Shown in pieces: positions 51,156 to 59,899 of a stretch of DNA of 64,000 nt. A program made the translations under genes and the position numbers. The notes below the pieces were generated by a model. It had not been told where the DNA came from and searched no databases. It saw only the letters and a list, made by a program, of their open reading frames with translations. Each line of letters starts with the position of its first letter. Position 1 is the first letter of the stretch. Source of the stretch: Nocardioides allogilvus (GTDB lineage: Bacteria > Actinomycetota > Actinomycetes > Propionibacteriales > Nocardioidaceae); assembly GCF_003047285.1 (NCBI RefSeq), contig NZ_PZYX01000015.1, forward strand, positions 1 through 64,000. Reading direction: 5' to 3'.

Positions 51156-51911
51156 TCACCGGCGGCTCAGCACCAGGATCCGGCCCGACAGCTTGGCGAG
51201 CATCAGGTAGACCTGCCACAGCGAGTCCCCCAGCACCTGGTCGTACGCCGCCTCGCCCATCGCCGAGCGATAGTGCTCCGGCGCCCGCTGGAGCCGGGAG
51301 GCGCGGAGCAGCGCGCGGCCGGCGCTGCCGGACTCCTCCTCGGCGTGCTCGCCCCACTCCGAACCGATGTCCAAGGACGCGTCGACGACCAGCCCCGAGG
51401 CGGCGACCGCGGCGTCGGTGACGGCCGGGTCGAGGGAGGACTGCACGACCCCCAGCACCGGGAAGAGGGCGTCCGCCTCGAAGGGCGCGAGCAGCGGCGT
51501 GGCCACGACCTGGTGGATCACGGCCCGGCCTCCCGGTCGCAGGACTCGCGCGATCTCGGCGTAGGCGCTGTCGAGATGACGCACGCGCGCGAGCCGGTCG
51601 CTGCACCACACCAGGTCGACCGAGGAGTCCGCGACGGGCAGCTCGATCGCGCTCCCACGGCCGAACGTGACGCGCGAGGCGATCTCCTCCGGGAGGTCGC
51701 GCCGGGCCTCGCGAGCAGCGTCGAGGTTGTGCTGCGACGGGTCGACGCCGAGCACCTGCAGCCCGAAGTGGGTGGCGAGCCGGAAGGAGGTCGAGCCCGC
51801 GCCACACCCGACGTCGAGCGCGACCGAGTCCGGCCGGAGGTCGAGCTCGCGCACGATCTGCAGCAGCATCGAGGGACCGCGCGGGGACAGGGACTGGTCG
51901 ACGATGCTCAC
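51156..51911 (-). CDS. Class I SAM-dependent methyltransferase
   Basis: A 251-residue methyltransferase. Motif I is VALDVGCGAGSTSF, motif II is LGVDPS and a post-I acidic motif lies in DLVWCSD. It resembles UbiE/ComE-type C- or O-methyltransferases. It is the last gene of the sulfotransferase cluster; GTG 51911 overlaps the preceding sulfotransferase stop by four bases (GTGA). The target is unknown but likely the same product as the neighbours act on. Confidence 0.9.
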   Translation of the reverse strand: MSIVDQSLSPRGPSMLLQIVRELDLRPDSVALDVGCGAGSTSFRLATHFGLQVLGVDPSQHNLDAAREARRDLPEEIASRVTFGRGSAIELPVADSSVDLVWCSDRLARVRHLDSAYAEIARVLRPGGRAVIHQVVATPLLAPFEADALFPVLGVVQSSLDPAVTDAAVAASGLVVDASLDIGSEWGEHAEEESGSAGRALLRASRLQRAPEHYRSAMGEAAYDQVLGDSLWQVYLMLAKLSGRILVLSRR

Positions 51912-52918
51912 GCCGACTCCCGGATCTGCGCGGCCAGGAACCCGGCCAGGCCCGCGATGGCGGCGTCGAGCACCTCGGCGGAGTCCAGCGACGCGGGATC
52001 GACGCCCGGCACGTCCACCGGCGTCAGGTCGTCCCACGAGCCCACGAGGGAGACGCCCGCCTCCGACAACGCCGAGACGAGGTGCGCGGCATGGGCGACG
52101 ACCCAGGGAGCGACCGGCAGCCCGATGGCCGGCTCTGCGGACTTGCGGGCGGCGAGCACCTGCTTGGCCAGCACTCCCTTGCGCAGGTCGGTCCCCTCGG
52201 GGAAGGGCAGCCCGGCCTCGTTGAGCAGCTCGTTGAGCCGGCGGATGACCAGGGTCGACGCCGCTCCGACCGACTCGTTGTCCATGCGGGCCGGGGCGAA
52301 GCCGGTCGGCGCCGTACCCAGGAGTGAGCAGAAGCGTTCCCACAACAGCTCGCGCGGGGCGCCGGGCGGGGGCACGGTCACGACCGTGACCGGGGCGAGC
52401 TCGCCCCAGGTCCGGGCGATGCGCACGAGGTTCTGCTGGCGCCAGAAGGTCCGGCCGGCCTCGGGAGGTTCGATGGCATCGCGGTGGCCGGGGCGCCAGG
52501 CCTCGATGCCGGCGAGGTAGTCGGCGAACGTCCAGGTGCGGCCGTTCTGCACCGTCTCCTGCCACATCGCGGCGATCGTGCGGTTGAGGTCGCGTGCGGT
52601 GACCACGACCTCGATCGCGTGGTCGGGGAACGTGGCGGCGACCCGTTGCGCCACGACCGGACGCACCGGGCCGAGGTATTCCATCGAGATCACCGAGGTG
52701 CCCTCGTGGGCGTGCACCTTGCCGGCCATCTTGGCCCACTGCTGCTCGCCCGACCCGAGGACGTCGCGGGCTGCCATCACCTGCGAGAGCCAGTTCATGC
52801 CGGGAACGAGGATGTCGCGCTCGGTGAGCAGCATCCGCTTGTTGGCGAACAGCCGCGACTGGATGAACGAGGTGCCCGACTTCATGGCTCCGACGTGGAG
52901 CACGAGGCGGCGCGACAT
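51908..52918 (-). CDS. Sulfotransferase-like protein A
   Basis: A 336-residue protein with an N-terminal P-loop GAMKSGTSFIQSRLFAN, the 5'-phosphosulfate-binding loop of PAPS-dependent sulfotransferases. The 3'-phosphate-binding region is VVVTARDLNRTIAAMW, and GAPRELLWERFCSLL is shared with proteins C and D of this cluster. No signal peptide is present, so it acts in the cytoplasm, probably on a glycan or lipid intermediate. The start is the ATG at 52918 (MSRRLVLHVG). Confidence 0.85.
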   Translation of the reverse strand: MSRRLVLHVGAMKSGTSFIQSRLFANKRMLLTERDILVPGMNWLSQVMAARDVLGSGEQQWAKMAGKVHAHEGTSVISMEYLGPVRPVVAQRVAATFPDHAIEVVVTARDLNRTIAAMWQETVQNGRTWTFADYLAGIEAWRPGHRDAIEPPEAGRTFWRQQNLVRIARTWGELAPVTVVTVPPPGAPRELLWERFCSLLGTAPTGFAPARMDNESVGAASTLVIRRLNELLNEAGLPFPEGTDLRKGVLAKQVLAARKSAEPAIGLPVAPWVVAHAAHLVSALSEAGVSLVGSWDDLTPVDVPGVDPASLDSAEVLDAAIAGLAGFLAAQIRESA

Positions 52919-52936
52919 GCGCGTCACCCTAGCGAC

Positions 52937-53758
52937 TCACGAGGTGCCGCCGAACGGGTTGGGACCGAAACCCCGGGCCAGCGTGTGGTGCAGGTCGGCC
53001 ATCAGCGACTCATCGACCGGCCGACCGGTCACGAACGCGCCGAGGGAGGCCAGGAGCGCGTCACGCACGCCGTCGTCGTCGCCCGTCAGCTGCTCGTAGC
53101 TGACGTCGAGCACGCGGTCCGGGCGGGTGGCTCGCAGGTGCTGCTGGATGTCGAGGGTGCGCGCGATCTTCTGCCGGGCTGCCGCCTCGTCCTCCTGGCG
53201 CCAGAAGCCCGACGCCAGTGCCCGGTCGGGGTCGCGGGTGTTCAGGACGTAGCGCACCCCCGGGAAGGCCTTGTCCATCACCGCGAAGAAGTCCTCGGTC
53301 TCCTCGGGCGCGATGCGGTGCCACGTCACTTCCTTGAAGCCCACGACGTCGTAGTCGTCCGCTTCGACGCCGCCGAGGACGCCGGTGGTCACCACGTCGT
53401 TCATCGCCTGCATGAACGCGCTGCGACGGATCTGCTTGAGGCCGTAGAAGGCCGACGCGTCGTCGTACGACCCGTGTGCTTTGTGCTCCTCGCGGAACGC
53501 GCGCAGCGCGGCCAGGCCGCGGTAGAAGTGCAGCAGGTAGAGGTCGTTCTCGCCCCGCACCAGGGTCCGCGGCAGCGTGTTGAGCAGGCCCTGGACCAGG
53601 GTCGATCCGGACCGTCCGAAGGTCACCACGAAGACGTAGGAGTGGCGCTCGCGCGCACGCCGCGCCCGCGCCAGCTCCAGGCCCTCACGCACGCCGTCGG
53701 CCCGGGCCCGCGCGTCGCGGGCCTCGAGCCGTCGTCGAAGGGTGCTCGGAAGGTACAA
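52937..53758 (-). CDS. Sulfotransferase-like protein B
   Basis: A 273-residue protein. The P-loop is TFGRSGSTLVQGLLN and the 3'-phosphate motif is NTRDPDRALASGFW. It is more distant from the other three and has a basic N-terminus (LARARRARERHSY). The TTG start at 53758 lies only six bases after the acyl-CoA dehydrogenase stop, so translation is likely coupled to it. No signal peptide is seen. The substrate is unknown. Confidence 0.8.
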   Translation of the reverse strand: MYLPSTLRRRLEARDARARADGVREGLELARARRARERHSYVFVVTFGRSGSTLVQGLLNTLPRTLVRGENDLYLLHFYRGLAALRAFREEHKAHGSYDDASAFYGLKQIRRSAFMQAMNDVVTTGVLGGVEADDYDVVGFKEVTWHRIAPEETEDFFAVMDKAFPGVRYVLNTRDPDRALASGFWRQEDEAAARQKIARTLDIQQHLRATRPDRVLDVSYEQLTGDDDGVRDALLASLGAFVTGRPVDESLMADLHHTLARGFGPNPFGGTS

Positions 53759-53763
53759 GGACC

Positions 53764-54963
53764 TCAGCCCTTGAGCTTGTAGTCCTTGAGCAGGCTGCGA
53801 CCGATGATCATCTTCTGGATGTCGGAGGTGCCCTCACCGATCAGCATGAACTTGACCTCGCGCATCAGGCGCTCGATCTCGTACTCCTTGGAGTAGCCGT
53901 AGCCGCCGTGGATCCGGAAGGAGTCCTCGACGACCTCGTTGGCGAACTCGGAGGCGAGCATCTTGGCCATGCCGGCCTCGACGTCCACGCGACCGCCGGT
54001 GTCCTTGAGGCGGGCAGCGCGCACCATCATCGTGTGGGCGGTCTCGACCTTGGTCGCCATGTCGGCGAGGCGGAACAGCACCGCCTGGTGCTCGGCGATG
54101 ATCTTGCCGAAGGTCTTGCGCTGCTGGGCGTAGGCCACACCGAGCTCGAAGCCGCGCCAGGCCAGGCCGCAGGCGCGGGCCGCGACGTTGACGCGACCGA
54201 CCTCGACGCCGTCCATCATCTGGAAGAAGCCCTTGCCGGGCTCCCCGCCGAGGATCTGGTCCGCGGAGATCTTGTGGTCCTCGAGGATGAGCTCGGTCGT
54301 CTCGACGCCCTTGTAGCCCATCTTGTCGATCTTGCCGGGCACGTTGATGCCCTGGGCGGTCTCGCCGAAGCCGGCTTCCTTCTCGACCAGGAAGGTGGTC
54401 ATGTTCTTGTAGACCGACTCGGCACCCTCGTCGGTCTTGGTGAGCACGGCGACCAGCGTGCTCGTCGCGCCGTTCGTCAGCCACATCTTCTGGCCGGTGA
54501 TGGAGTAGGAGCCGTCGTCGAGCTTGGTGCCCTTGGTGGACACGGCCGAGACGTCGGAGCCGAGGCCCGGCTCGGACATCGAGAAGGCGCCGCGCACGTC
54601 GCCGGTCGCCATCCGCGGGAGGTACTTCTGCTTCTGCTCGTCGGTGCCGTGCTGCATCAGCAGGTAGGCCACGATGAAGTGCGTGTTGATGACGCCCGAG
54701 ACGCTCATCCAGCCGCGCGCGATCTCCTCGACCACGAGCGCGTAGGTCAGCAGCGACTCGCCGAGGCCACCGAACTCCTCCGGGATCGTGAGGCCGAAGA
54801 CGCCGAGCTCCTTGAGCCCCTCGATGATGTCGGTGGGGTACTCGTCAGCGTGCTCGAGCTCCTGGGCGACGGGGATGATCTGCTCGTCGACGAACTGACG
54901 CACCGCCTTGAGGATCTCCGTCTGGTCCTCGTTGAGTCCGTCGGTCTGGCACAGGCGACCCAT
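53764..54963 (-). CDS. Acyl-CoA dehydrogenase
   Basis: A 399-residue FAD enzyme. It has YALVVEEIARGW, FSMSEPGLGSDV, TNG, RVNVAARACG, FGKIIAEHQAV and RIHGGYGYSKEYEIERLMREVK. The family uses FAD to make a 2,3-enoyl-CoA. It is interrupted in the cluster of sulfotransferases. Whether it provides the lipid part of the product or is unrelated is not decidable from the sequence. Confidence 0.92.
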   Translation of the reverse strand: MGRLCQTDGLNEDQTEILKAVRQFVDEQIIPVAQELEHADEYPTDIIEGLKELGVFGLTIPEEFGGLGESLLTYALVVEEIARGWMSVSGVINTHFIVAYLLMQHGTDEQKQKYLPRMATGDVRGAFSMSEPGLGSDVSAVSTKGTKLDDGSYSITGQKMWLTNGATSTLVAVLTKTDEGAESVYKNMTTFLVEKEAGFGETAQGINVPGKIDKMGYKGVETTELILEDHKISADQILGGEPGKGFFQMMDGVEVGRVNVAARACGLAWRGFELGVAYAQQRKTFGKIIAEHQAVLFRLADMATKVETAHTMMVRAARLKDTGGRVDVEAGMAKMLASEFANEVVEDSFRIHGGYGYSKEYEIERLMREVKFMLIGEGTSDIQKMIIGRSLLKDYKLKG

Positions 54964-55061
54964 GGGGCGTCCCTTCGTTCGTGTTCGTCGAGGCTGGGGG
55001 TTACTCGCGGGAGTTTAGGCGGGGTGGCTCGCCGAGACGTCGGCGTCCCACATGAGAGTTG

Positions 55062-56144
55062 TCACACGCCCTTGATCGCCTGGCGCAGGCGCTCCCGGCG
55101 CGTGGGCGGATCCGCGGGCGGGCTGGTCCGCTCGCTGCGCCGTTGCAGGTCGCGCAGCAGGGTGGCGACGAGGTCGAGCGCGACGTCGGCCACCTCGGCG
55201 TCGGTCACCGACTCGGGATGCCGTCGCGGCGGCAGGTCGTCGGGGACGAGCAGGAGGTCCACGTCCCCGTTCACGTCGTACGTCGATGCGCGGATCTTCG
55301 CCACGGCGCGAGCACCGCGAAGGCGGGCGTCCTCGACCTGGTCGGGCGCCGGCCAGAACCGGTCGCCCCCACGCGGCACCAGCCGCTCGTCGGCGAGGAA
55401 CGACCGGAGCCACACCCCGCGCGCCCGGGCGGTGTTGAAGCCCGTGAGCCGCTCGTTGACGCGGCGCAGCGTCTCCGCCTCCACCACGCCCATCGAGGCG
55501 TTGGCGAAGCCGCGCGAGGTGTCGCACGTGTCGGGCGCGATGCCGAGGACGTCGCAGAAGCGGGACCACAGCTCCTCGCGCGGTGCACCGGCCGGCGCGG
55601 GCGCGATGAGGTGCAGCCGCTCGGGTGGCACGGCCGGCGACCAGCGCTCGAGCACCAGACCCAGGTCGAGGGAGCGCCAGTCCCACACGTCGCGCGGGTC
55701 GTCGCTCTCCGCGCGGCCGTAGTCGGCCAGCGGGGTCGTGGCCTTGTTCTTCAGTGACTCCTGCCAGCTGCTGGTGAGCAGGCCGAGCGGGTCGCGGGTG
55801 GTGATGATCAGGTGCACCTCGGCGGGCGCGAGCTGGGCGACCATCCGCTGTGCCTGCTCGGCCGACGCCGCGCAGAAGAACTCGTGGGTGATCAGGGCGT
55901 CGCCGTCGAAGCCGGCGACGTCGGCGCGGATCCGGTCCCAGGCCTCCGAGGCCCCCGGTCCGCGGCGCGCGATGCCCGGGTCGTCGCGCACGATCATCGA
56001 GGCGAAGAGATGGTCGCTCTTGCGGGCTCCCGGCAGCAGCAGCCCGGCCTCACGCAGCTGCGAGCGCCCCGGCCAGGCGATGGCCTGCAGGTAGGACGTC
56101 CCGGTCTTCGGAAGTCCGATGTGCACGAAGACCCGGCTGGTCAT
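55062..56144 (-). CDS. Sulfotransferase-like protein C
   Basis: A 360-residue protein with P-loop VHIGLPKTGTSYLQAIAW, the closest match in the cluster to the canonical PAPS-binding motif PKTGT. The 3'-phosphate segment is TTRDPLGLLTSSW. The GAP-x-LW-x-RF motif is shared with proteins A and D. ATG 56144 overlaps the coiled-coil gene stop by four bases (ATGA). It is a cytoplasmic candidate sulfotransferase of the same cluster. Confidence 0.87.
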   Translation of the reverse strand: MTSRVFVHIGLPKTGTSYLQAIAWPGRSQLREAGLLLPGARKSDHLFASMIVRDDPGIARRGPGASEAWDRIRADVAGFDGDALITHEFFCAASAEQAQRMVAQLAPAEVHLIITTRDPLGLLTSSWQESLKNKATTPLADYGRAESDDPRDVWDWRSLDLGLVLERWSPAVPPERLHLIAPAPAGAPREELWSRFCDVLGIAPDTCDTSRGFANASMGVVEAETLRRVNERLTGFNTARARGVWLRSFLADERLVPRGGDRFWPAPDQVEDARLRGARAVAKIRASTYDVNGDVDLLLVPDDLPPRRHPESVTDAEVADVALDLVATLLRDLQRRSERTSPPADPPTRRERLRQAIKGV

Positions 56145-56335
56145 GACCCCAGCTCGTCGACGTAGGCCTCGACCTTCGTCGGATCAGCAGCGGGCAGCAG
56201 CTCGGTGACCACGTCGAGCAGCTCGGCGAAACGCTGGTTGAGCACCGCGCCCTCCTCGACACGCGCCGACAGCGCGGCGACCTGCGCCTCCAGCTCGTCC
56301 ACCCGTGCCGCCAGGTCCTTCTTGGACATCCTCAT
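56141..56335 (-). CDS. Small coiled-coil protein (unknown)
   Basis: A 64-residue protein, MRMSKKDLAARVDELEAQVA onward, with heptads of L/V/A spaced for a coiled coil up to about residue 45, then TELLPAADPTKVEAYVDEL. The GGAGGTGGAG ribosome-binding site precedes ATG 56335, overlapping the LicD-fusion stop by four bases. It lies between two cluster enzymes and may be a scaffold or subunit. No family is recognised. Confidence 0.65.
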   Translation of the reverse strand: MRMSKKDLAARVDELEAQVAALSARVEEGAVLNQRFAELLDVVTELLPAADPTKVEAYVDELGS

Positions 56336-57897
56336 TGCCACTCCACCTCCAGGCGGCAGGACCGCCAGCTCGTTCCCTGGGACAACTCTTCGCCATAGCC
56401 GTAGTCGATCGCCTGCCCGACCAGGTCGACCAGCCCGGTCACCACTCCACCACGCCGCTCGACGTCCTCGATGACGTCGCCCGGCGACAGTGCGCGCACC
56501 AGCGAGGGCCGGCCCTCCACATCCTCGATCGGCGACGTCAGGAACTCCAGGTGCACGCGCTCGCCGGACTGCAGCACCATCGACACGAGGCGCCAGAAGT
56601 TGTCCACGCCGTACGGCGAGGTCGAGTCGATGAGGTGGCGCGCGAGCACGGTCCGCGGTCCGGGACGGGCGGCCAGCAGCGCGCCCCACGACAGCACGTG
56701 GCGCAGCTCGAGCAGGTTCATCGTGCGCAGCTCCGCGGGCCAGCCCTGCTCGGCGGCCTTGGCGGCGATGAACTGCATCGCCACCCCGGAGTAGTCGAGC
56801 CCGACCGCGGGTCGTCCCTGCTTGGCCAGCCAGCGCACGTCGCGGCCGCGGCCGCAGCCGACGTCGAGCACCCAGGTGTCGGGGTCCTCGCGCTCGTGCA
56901 GGTGCTGGGCGATGTCGTGCGGCGGTTGGTACGGCGGCAGCAACCGCGCCAGGCCGTAGCGGTGGTCCCACGCGGCGCGGTGCAGCCGGGTGCCGCGGAA
57001 CCACTCGTCGAAGCGACGCTGGACGTCGGGGTCCTTCTCGTAGCGGAACGCCGGGTCCGGCACCTTCCACCCGGGCCCGTAGGTGGCCACCAGCAGCCGC
57101 TCGGGATCAGCAGGCGCCGGAAAGGACCGGCCGTCGAGGGTGACCGTGCCGAGCGGGAAGATCCACTCGCGTTCGTACGGCGTCCAGATCTCGCCGAGCA
57201 GCGCGAGGTGCCCCTCGGCGAAGAAGCCGCCGAAGACGTCGAGGCCGCGGACCGAGCCGTCGGTGTCGGGCACGTCGATCTTGAACGCTCCCCCGCTGTG
57301 CCGGCTGGTGGCGTAGCCCCGGCGCTCGACCGCGCGCTGGACGCGGTGGGACTCGCGGATCACGTCGATCGGGTGGCTGTGCTCGCTGACATAGCCGACG
57401 TCGGCGTCGTTGTCGTGGCCGAGGAACGTCCCCTCGCGGACCGCGCCGAGCAGCGTGCCGTACGCAGGGAACGCCTCGAGCCCCTGCTCGTGCAGCAGCC
57501 CCAGCACCGTCTCGAGGGCGTCGAGCAGCGGCGCGAGCTCGCCCTCGTCCTTGGTCTCGAAGGTCTTCACCAGCTTGCCGTACATGTCGATCCCGAGCGG
57601 CGCGCCGTCGCGGCCGACCACCGTCAGCCGGCGGTCCTCGTCACCGAAGCGCACCTCCTCGTCGAACACGGACGTGCCGTCGCCGAGCGTGATCCCCAGC
57701 CGGGTCACCCCCACGAGGTGCATCGTCAGGCGTTCCGGCCAGGCGACGAACCGGACCGGACCGTTCTGGGACGCCACGCTGTCGCGCACCGACCAGAAGG
57801 ACCAGATGCGGCGCCCGTCGAAGGACAGGTTGCACAGGACGTCCTCGTCGGCGAGGTACTCCAGACCGGCGTCGTCGACGCGGATGTCAGTGAGCAC
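56332..57897 (-). CDS. LicD-like domain fused to a SAM methyltransferase
   Basis: A 521-residue two-domain protein. Residues about 115-300 look like LicD-type phosphotransferases: AYGTLLGAVREGTFLGHDND then DADVGY, with the D-x-D metal motif near 162-166 and KIDVP later. Residues about 330-521 are a class I methyltransferase with VLDVGCGRGRDV at 343-354 and GLDYS. An N-terminal beta-rich domain of about 110 residues has no match known to me. It starts at GTG 57897, six bases after the GT2 stop. A phospho-substituent transfer plus methylation of a glycan is inferred. Confidence 0.8.
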   Translation of the reverse strand: MLTDIRVDDAGLEYLADEDVLCNLSFDGRRIWSFWSVRDSVASQNGPVRFVAWPERLTMHLVGVTRLGITLGDGTSVFDEEVRFGDEDRRLTVVGRDGAPLGIDMYGKLVKTFETKDEGELAPLLDALETVLGLLHEQGLEAFPAYGTLLGAVREGTFLGHDNDADVGYVSEHSHPIDVIRESHRVQRAVERRGYATSRHSGGAFKIDVPDTDGSVRGLDVFGGFFAEGHLALLGEIWTPYEREWIFPLGTVTLDGRSFPAPADPERLLVATYGPGWKVPDPAFRYEKDPDVQRRFDEWFRGTRLHRAAWDHRYGLARLLPPYQPPHDIAQHLHEREDPDTWVLDVGCGRGRDVRWLAKQGRPAVGLDYSGVAMQFIAAKAAEQGWPAELRTMNLLELRHVLSWGALLAARPGPRTVLARHLIDSTSPYGVDNFWRLVSMVLQSGERVHLEFLTSPIEDVEGRPSLVRALSPGDVIEDVERRGGVVTGLVDLVGQAIDYGYGEELSQGTSWRSCRLEVEWQ

Positions 57898-57903
57898 GCG
57901 CGG

Positions 57904-58779
57904 TCACACCCGGCCGAGGAACCGGTCCGGGATGCGCACCAGCGGGCGGTTGCGCATTGCCTGGACCTGGCCGCCGCCGACCGCGCGCCAGGTGTCGGGC
58001 GCAGTCTGCTCGACGATGTCCGGCAGCTTCTTCAGCGGCGGGCCGAACGGCTTGATCGCGGCGTGGTCGATGTCGGCGGTGATCTCGTCGAGCAGGTCCA
58101 CCATGTCGCCGCCGCTGCGCTCCCAGCTGGTGCGAGCAGCGCGACCGTCCGATCGGAACATCTCGTGGCGGTGGTCGGCCACGGCCTTGAGGTGGTCACG
58201 GTCGGCGAACTTCATGTGGAACATGAACAGCTCGGGGTCGACCTCGAAGGGGCACTTGATGCCGTGCGAGGCGAGCGCCCAATTGGCCGGTTCCCACTTC
58301 AGCGACGGCTTGCACATGAGCGGCAGGAACTTCGCGAGCGAGCGCTGGCCCAGGATCGGCTCCCCCTCGACGAGCGCCGGCTCCTGCGCGACGTCGTGCA
58401 CGACGTTGAGCCCCATCACACCGACGGCCTGGCGGCCCGGGCGGGCGGCGACGAAGTGGCGCAGCGACTCGTGCACCTTCGGGTCGGCGACGATGAACTC
58501 GTCGACGTCGCAGAAGATCGCGGCGTCGTAGGCCTCGAGCAACCCGGCCGACAGGCCGCCGAGCAGTCCCATGCGAGCCGGTTCGAAGGACTTCTTGGTC
58601 AGCGGCGGGATCCGCAGCACGGGGCAGGGCAGGTCGTCGGTCGAGCCGTCGGAGCTGTTGTCGTCGACGACGACGAGGTTCTCGGCCCCGACCTCGCGCG
58701 CGTAGTGATCGACCCAGCGACGCAGCATCGTGCCTTCGTCGCGGGCCATCGTGATGACGGCGACATTGGGGAGAGTCAT
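57904..58779 (-). CDS. Family 2-type glycosyltransferase
   Basis: A 291-residue cytosolic glycosyltransferase. It has VAVITMARDEGTMLRRWV at the start, VVDDNSSDGST and a D-x-D type metal site DVDEF at 91-95. The C-terminal half resembles GT2/GT92-like enzymes. The sugar is unknown. It overlaps the stop of the next sulfotransferase gene by four bases and is followed by the LicD fusion, so the gene set appears to be one operon. Confidence 0.87.
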   Translation of the reverse strand: MTLPNVAVITMARDEGTMLRRWVDHYAREVGAENLVVVDDNSSDGSTDDLPCPVLRIPPLTKKSFEPARMGLLGGLSAGLLEAYDAAIFCDVDEFIVADPKVHESLRHFVAARPGRQAVGVMGLNVVHDVAQEPALVEGEPILGQRSLAKFLPLMCKPSLKWEPANWALASHGIKCPFEVDPELFMFHMKFADRDHLKAVADHRHEMFRSDGRAARTSWERSGGDMVDLLDEITADIDHAAIKPFGPPLKKLPDIVEQTAPDTWRAVGGGQVQAMRNRPLVRIPDRFLGRV

Positions 58780-59843
58780 GCGTTCCTCTGCTTCTTGCGG
58801 CGGCGCAGCCGCTGCCGGTGCTTGTCCTCGCGCTCCATGCCGATCTGCGTCATCCGGGCCAGGCCCTCCATCGCGGCGTCGAGCTGTTGGTGCACGGAGA
58901 CCTGGTCAGGGTGCACCCCGCGCACGGGCTGCGGGAGCAGCTCGTCGAGGTCGCCGATGACGCGGTGGCCCTGCTTGCGCAGCTGATCCACCTCCGCGGC
59001 GCCGCGCTTGATCACCCAGCGCTGGTCGACGCCGAGGGTCGGCTCGCCCTGGCGCGAGACCAGCCCGCGCTTGGTGAGCAGGTGCTTGACCAGCAGGTCG
59101 TAGAACCGGTGCTCGGCAGCGGGGGTGCCGTCGCGGCCGAGGATCTCGTTGAGGTGGCGCAGGGTCAGCGCGGTGGCCAGCCCGATGGACCGGTTGGCGC
59201 GGACGTTGAGCTCGAAGGCGGCCGGGTCGAGCTGCAGGACCTGCGCGAAGCGCTCCCACAGCAGGTTGCTCGGTGCGCCCTTGGGCGGGACGGTCATCAG
59301 CGTGAAGTGGTCGGGGCCGACCGCGTCGCTCCAGCGACGGGCGATCGCCGCGAGTCCCTGGTGGTTCCAGAAGTTGCGGGCGACCGGCGAGGTCGGGTCC
59401 TCGGAGCGTACGGCGCCGAGGTAGTCGTCCCAGGTCACCGCCGACCCGTTCTGCACGGACTCCAGCCACATGGCCGCGATGTTGCGGGCCAGGTCACGGC
59501 CGGTCAGGACGACCTCGAGCTGACCCTCGAGGGAGTCGCGGATGATCTCGATCTTGCGGGTCGCGCGAGGTGCGAGGAACTCCATCGACACCACGACCGT
59601 GCCGGGTGTGGAGTTGATCCCCGCCACCAGCGTCCGCCACGCACCGTCAGGGTCGAGCGGCGGCTGCTGCGGGCCACCGTGCGCGATCAGGTCCTGCACC
59701 GCGGCGACCTGGTCGCGCCACTTCTCACCCGCGAAGGAGATGGCGTGCTGCGCCAGCTCCTCGCGGTTGTTGCCGAGGACGTTCTGGATGAAGCTCGTGC
59801 CCGACTTCATCGAGCCAATGTGGAGGACGACCCGCTCTGCCAC
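58776..59843 (-). CDS. Sulfotransferase-like protein D
   Basis: A 355-residue protein with P-loop HIGSMKSGTSFIQNVLGNN and 3'-phosphate motif VLTGRDLARNIAAMW, nearly the same as those of protein A. The C-terminus is strongly basic (RQRLRRRKKQRNA). It starts at GTG 59843 and is the first gene of the cluster. It has no signal peptide and so is cytosolic. The product could be a sulfated cell-surface glycan or glycolipid. Confidence 0.85.
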   Translation of the reverse strand: MAERVVLHIGSMKSGTSFIQNVLGNNREELAQHAISFAGEKWRDQVAAVQDLIAHGGPQQPPLDPDGAWRTLVAGINSTPGTVVVSMEFLAPRATRKIEIIRDSLEGQLEVVLTGRDLARNIAAMWLESVQNGSAVTWDDYLGAVRSEDPTSPVARNFWNHQGLAAIARRWSDAVGPDHFTLMTVPPKGAPSNLLWERFAQVLQLDPAAFELNVRANRSIGLATALTLRHLNEILGRDGTPAAEHRFYDLLVKHLLTKRGLVSRQGEPTLGVDQRWVIKRGAAEVDQLRKQGHRVIGDLDELLPQPVRGVHPDQVSVHQQLDAAMEGLARMTQIGMEREDKHRQRLRRRKKQRNA

Positions 59844-59899
59844 GCCAAGCCCTTTCCGTTCGCAGCCGGCCCTGGTTGGCCGGTAGTGCGGAGACGACC

